Assembly (NCBI GenBank): GCA_022839445.1
Contig: JALHFC010000052.1
Location: 1-7,383 of the forward strand
Direction: 5' to 3'
DNA length: 7,383 nucleotides
Source: Pelotomaculum sp.
GTDB taxonomy: Bacteria > Bacillota > Desulfotomaculia > Desulfotomaculales > Pelotomaculaceae
The notes beneath the pieces were generated by a model, which was not told the DNA's origin, did not search any database, and worked only from the letters and a program-made list of their open reading frames with translations. Each line of letters begins with the position of its first letter. Within the stretch, counting starts at the first letter, position 1. Positions 5,436-7,383 of the stretch are shown piece after piece. The position numbers and the translations under genes were made by a program.

Positions 5436-6188
5436 GTGCATGGCATGGGCCATAGCGATGACCGTGATTATTGGAAAACTTGGGCTGCCCTACTTACGCC
5501 TGAGTTAGCCGGGCTGGGACTGGACTTAAATGATGAGCAATTTGGAGGGGTTTATTATTATGATCTAGTCCCGGGGCCCGGCGGGGAAACGGGGGAAGCA
5601 GAAGTTGTTAAAGCCCTCACGCCTACTTTGAAAGAAAGTGCGATAAAAGAACTTAGCTTGCAACGTGCTTTTTTCGAGGGGGGATTAGAATCAATTAAAA
5701 AAATTGCCGACAAAATTGTCGATAACTTTGGAGACATATTTACTTACCTCTATATAAAAGAAACTCACCAACTGGTTAATGACCGTCTATACGAGGCCAT
5801 TTCCAGCCAGGGTCGTCCGGTATGCCTGATCGGCTATAGCCTAGGTTCTATTGTCAGTTACTGCGCCCTCAAACAAAATCACGCCGCAGCCCAAAAGGTT
5901 TCCCACCTGATCATGCTGGGTAGCCCAATGTTTTGGTTCAAGCACGGGGTGGCGGAGCGGGTTAGCTTGGATGATAAGCCCCCGGTAGGGCGCTTTGCCA
6001 ATATCGCAGGCGTTTTGGATATTGCCATGCCCCAGGTGGTCCCGAAAGTCATCGGCGGCTTAGATGAAAATATCCAGTTCACCGTTAATCCCGTTGATCC
6101 GATTAAGGGGCACCTGGAGTATTTTAGCAAGGGGGGAGGGTTGAGCGTAATTGCCGGGGAAATAAAAAAAGGGTGGGGGGGATCGTAG
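5436..6188 (+). CDS. Alpha/beta hydrolase, 5' end apparently damaged by a 1-nt deletion
   Basis: Alpha/beta-hydrolase fold protein, 250 residues from GTG 5436. VHGMGH at the extreme N-terminus is the oxyanion-hole HG motif, which normally follows a hydrophobic first strand; GYSLGS at 133-138 is the nucleophile elbow (Ser135). LGSPM at 161-165 follows the next strand; D221 (NPVDP) and H226 (KGHLEYF) are candidates for the rest of the triad. Substrate is unknown (esterase or lipase-like). The bases before 5436 encode GVILF in frame, exactly the missing first strand, but without an in-frame start: the well-placed GTG at 5419 is off by one base. With one more G at 5421-5424 the protein would be about 256 residues. 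Either a recent frameshift or a homopolymer sequencing error explains this. It converges on the DUF3793 gene with no spacer. Confidence 0.75.
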   Translation: MHGMGHSDDRDYWKTWAALLTPELAGLGLDLNDEQFGGVYYYDLVPGPGGETGEAEVVKALTPTLKESAIKELSLQRAFFEGGLESIKKIADKIVDNFGDIFTYLYIKETHQLVNDRLYEAISSQGRPVCLIGYSLGSIVSYCALKQNHAAAQKVSHLIMLGSPMFWFKHGVAERVSLDDKPPVGRFANIAGVLDIAMPQVVPKVIGGLDENIQFTVNPVDPIKGHLEYFSKGGGLSVIAGEIKKGWGGS

Positions 6189-6764
6189 CTACTTAAGAAT
6201 CTCGCCGGCGACACTGATTTTTGCCTGGTCGTACATGTAAAAAAGCGTTTCCGCACGCTCGCGGTGATGGTATACCTTCCAGTACCCGCACAAGAGCGGG
6301 TTCTTTCCCCTATGCCTAATAAAACCTTCCACGTCTTCTACAGGGATGCCCAAAAATATTCCTATCTCATGGGGGCAGGAACAGCCGAACTTTTCTTTCA
6401 ACAAATGCAGTTTCTGCTCCAAAGAGGATGCCACAGGGTATCCCGCTTTGCATAAAAACGCCCTGTTTCGCTCCCCGGCAACATGCTTTTCCAGCAATGC
6501 CCTTTTATAAAAAAGCACTGTTGTGCTTTTCTCCCTGTTTTTTAGCTCAAGATGATCAAGGTTTAAGGTTTCGCAAACTTCCTGCTTATGGAGCAGCCAA
6601 TTTGACAGCAGGTCTTTCCTTGAAATGGTGAATGTTAACAGGGAAGAGGGCTTCCGGTCTTTAATGGTAGGCGCCGCCCCGAGGGAAATAATGCCCAGTA
6701 AAAATTCCCTTCCTTCCAGGCAATTCACCCTTTCCACCAGTTTTAATTTGAGCGCTGCGTCCAA
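6189..6764 (-). CDS. DUF3793 family protein
   Basis: A 191-residue soluble protein of the clostridial DUF3793 family, recognised from the C-terminal block HEIGIFLGIPVEDVEGFI (132-149), the GKNPLLCGYWKVY segment (153-165) and a final YDQAK (178-182). Family function is unknown. C128 and C130 (GCSCPHE) and C159 (LLCGYW) are the most conspicuous polar residues; a metal or thiol role is only a guess. The TTG start at 6764 has GGGAGG (complement of 6770-6775) 5 nt upstream. Its stop (6191-6189) directly abuts the stop of the converging hydrolase, with no terminator between them, so the two transcripts must overlap at their 3' ends. Confidence 0.85.
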   Translation of the reverse strand: MDAALKLKLVERVNCLEGREFLLGIISLGAAPTIKDRKPSSLLTFTISRKDLLSNWLLHKQEVCETLNLDHLELKNREKSTTVLFYKRALLEKHVAGERNRAFLCKAGYPVASSLEQKLHLLKEKFGCSCPHEIGIFLGIPVEDVEGFIRHRGKNPLLCGYWKVYHHRERAETLFYMYDQAKISVAGEILK

Positions 6765-6769
6765 GGTAG

Positions 6770-6775
6770 CCTCCC
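6770..6775 (-). promoter_or_regulatory. Ribosome binding site supporting the TTG start of the DUF3793 gene
   Basis: On the minus strand GGGAGG lies 5 nt before TTG at 6764. An alternative reading frame starting further upstream (ATG at 6852) is off-frame and shows no family similarity. Confidence 0.7.
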
Positions 6776-6789
6776 GATCTATGATTTGA

Positions 6790-6871
6790 GGGACCGATCC
6801 CTTTTGGGAATTTCCGGAGATTTATCGTAGGAAATTTCCCTTCTAAATACACCCGCCCACCGTATCGGTGA
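6790..6871 (-). promoter_or_regulatory. Leader of the DUF3793 gene, dense in inverted repeats
   Basis: Between the terminator at 6887 and the DUF3793 start there are several self-complementary elements: CACCG/CGGTG (6859-6871, 3-nt loop), GGGAATTTCC (6806-6815) with GGAAATTTCCC (6830-6840; 10 bp with one bulge), TCCC-TTTT-GGGA (6798-6809), and GGGA/TCCC (6790-6801). Some overlap, so they exclude one another. They may be operators or a folded 5' UTR. I see no known riboswitch core and no convincing -35/-10 pair. Confidence 0.35.
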
Positions 6872-6886
6872 CATATCGGGGAAATA

Positions 6887-6911
6887 AAAAGGTGGGTTTA
6901 GCCCACCTTTT
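6887..6911. terminator. Bidirectional terminator at the end of the DUF3243 gene
   Basis: AAAAGGTGGG (6887-6896) pairs with CCCACCTTTT (6902-6911), 10 bp, loop TTTAG. On the minus strand the T-run TTTTTATTT follows the hairpin. The stop codon of the DUF3243 gene (6912-6910) lies at its edge. Apart from the loop and flanks it matches the hairpin at 3773-3795. Confidence 0.8.
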
Positions 6912-7161
6912 ATCTGTTGCTGGAAAGTTTAGTCATTAGGTTGGTCAGTACCTGCCTTTCCTCAGATGTGGCTGCCTCCCACAATTCCTTTACTACTTTT
7001 TGCTCCGGGTTGGCAGGGGTGACCTTTTCTGCCAAAATATCACCCAACTGCCGGGCCATAGAACTTATATGTTCTTTTGAAACACCCATTTCCTCGGCGT
7101 ACTCCACTGCCTGCCCCAAAGTCCTTTTCCAGTTGTCCCAACTGGTATTTATCACATTCAT
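6910..7161 (-). CDS. DUF3243 family protein (YmfJ-like)
   Basis: An 83-residue soluble, mostly helical protein. The pattern SWDNWKRTLGQAVEYAEEMGVSKE near the N-terminus, then LGDILAEKVTPANPEQKVVKELW and a final LMTKLS, matches DUF3243, typified by B. subtilis YmfJ (about 85 residues); the function is unknown. The ATG at 7161 is chosen because GAGGGG (complement of 7171-7176) is 9 nt upstream and the length then agrees with the family; a longer frame to 7209 adds 16 residues that include the RBS. TATAAG (complement of 7183-7188) could be its -10 box, without a good -35. The gene ends in an intrinsic terminator and appears to be monocistronic. Confidence 0.85.
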   Translation of the reverse strand: MNVINTSWDNWKRTLGQAVEYAEEMGVSKEHISSMARQLGDILAEKVTPANPEQKVVKELWEAATSEERQVLTNLMTKLSSNR

Positions 7162-7234
7162 CTTTAGCAACCCCTCTCGCATCTTATATGCATCTAGTTT
7201 CCCCCGCAAGGCCCAGATTATTCTTTTTTAATAA

Positions 7235-7383
7235 GGGATTGTCCCCCTTTGGGGGTATTTGGAAGGGCGCTTAGCCTTTACCAGATATCCCCCGAGCAAA
7301 GATAGTTCTTTGATCGAGCGAGCCCTTGACCAAATGCAGGAGCAGGCATTGCTGGAAGGTGAAAAGAGGGGTAAAACAGAAGG
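7235..7383 (+). CDS. Uncertain partial open frame running off the right edge
   Basis: The frame is open from 7235 to the end of the window. Its later part, IERALDQMQEQALLEGEKRGK, is hydrophilic and charged and looks like protein sequence; the style resembles the EKRGxxEG tails of Rpn-type (PD-(D/E)xK) transposase-associated nucleases, but this is a weak stylistic likeness. No convincing start is seen: TTG 7259, TTG 7310 and ATG 7334 all lack a good RBS. It could be a decayed fragment joined in frame to downstream sequence, or a gene starting near 7334. Confidence 0.25.
7243..7255. repeat. Short palindrome CCCCC-TTT-GGGGG
   Basis: Five C and five G flank three T, about 80 nt upstream of the DUF3243 start on the minus strand. 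It lacks a following T-run, so it is not an intrinsic terminator; an operator or chance are both possible. Confidence 0.3.

Noticed and set aside
6661..6852. Minus-strand frame starting at ATG 6852 upstream of DUF3793
   Set aside because: It is off-frame relative to the DUF3793 gene, runs through the inverted-repeat leader, and has no recognisable domain.
1..7383. tRNA or rRNA genes, prophage or defence island
   Set aside because: No cloverleaf with a T-loop GTTCRA context, no rRNA signature and no integrase, capsid, toxin-antitoxin or restriction gene with intact catalytic residues was seen.

Overview
The window looks like chromosome from a strictly anaerobic, spore-former-type Clostridia bacterium, most likely in the Peptococcaceae / Desulfotomaculum-Pelotomaculum neighbourhood. 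The grounds are family content (a flavodiiron protein without a rubredoxin domain, DUF3793, DUF3243, a TtcA-like PP-loop enzyme, a UPF0173 metallo-hydrolase), moderate GC, GTG/TTG starts with strong purine-rich ribosome binding sites, and a REP-like 'acagggggacggttctttt' repeat that I associate with these genomes. The taxonomic placement is inference.

Layout. (i) 1-871, plus strand: a membrane protein with a transmembrane pair at each end and a soluble middle that resembles a catalytically decayed Mrr-type nuclease domain. (ii) 871-997: a REP-like array of three exact 25-bp tandem units followed by an inverted copy, forming a 31-bp perfect palindrome with a 3-nt loop. (iii) 1072-3667, plus strand, closely packed: a TtcA-like tRNA thiolation enzyme, a UPF0173 metallo-hydrolase, a truncated sirtuin whose start overlaps the previous gene, a rhomboid protease whose start codon position reads ACG, and a 58-residue Cys-rich protein whose stop codon lies inside an intrinsic terminator. 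(iv) 3668-3889: a small structured intergenic stretch ending in a bidirectional terminator. (v) 3890-5077, minus strand: flavodiiron protein FprA (O2/NO reduction). (vi) 5078-5435: a divergent intergenic region with a possible leader peptide on the fprA side and a terminator-containing leader candidate on the other. (vii) 5436-6188, plus strand: an alpha/beta hydrolase with an apparent 1-nt deletion just after its natural GTG start. (viii) 6189-6764, minus strand: DUF3793 protein, convergent with the hydrolase with no spacer. (ix) 6910-7161, minus strand: DUF3243 protein, ending in a terminator that is nearly a copy of the one in (iv). (x) 7235-end: an open frame running off the window, weakly supported.

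Functionally this is a mix of housekeeping (tRNA modification, membrane proteolysis) and anaerobe stress protection (FprA). I do not see a defence island, prophage, CRISPR array or biosynthetic cluster. The most notable signals are the REP palindrome array, the sirtuin remnant, and two independent defects at translation starts (rhomboid and hydrolase), which could be real gene decay or sequence errors.
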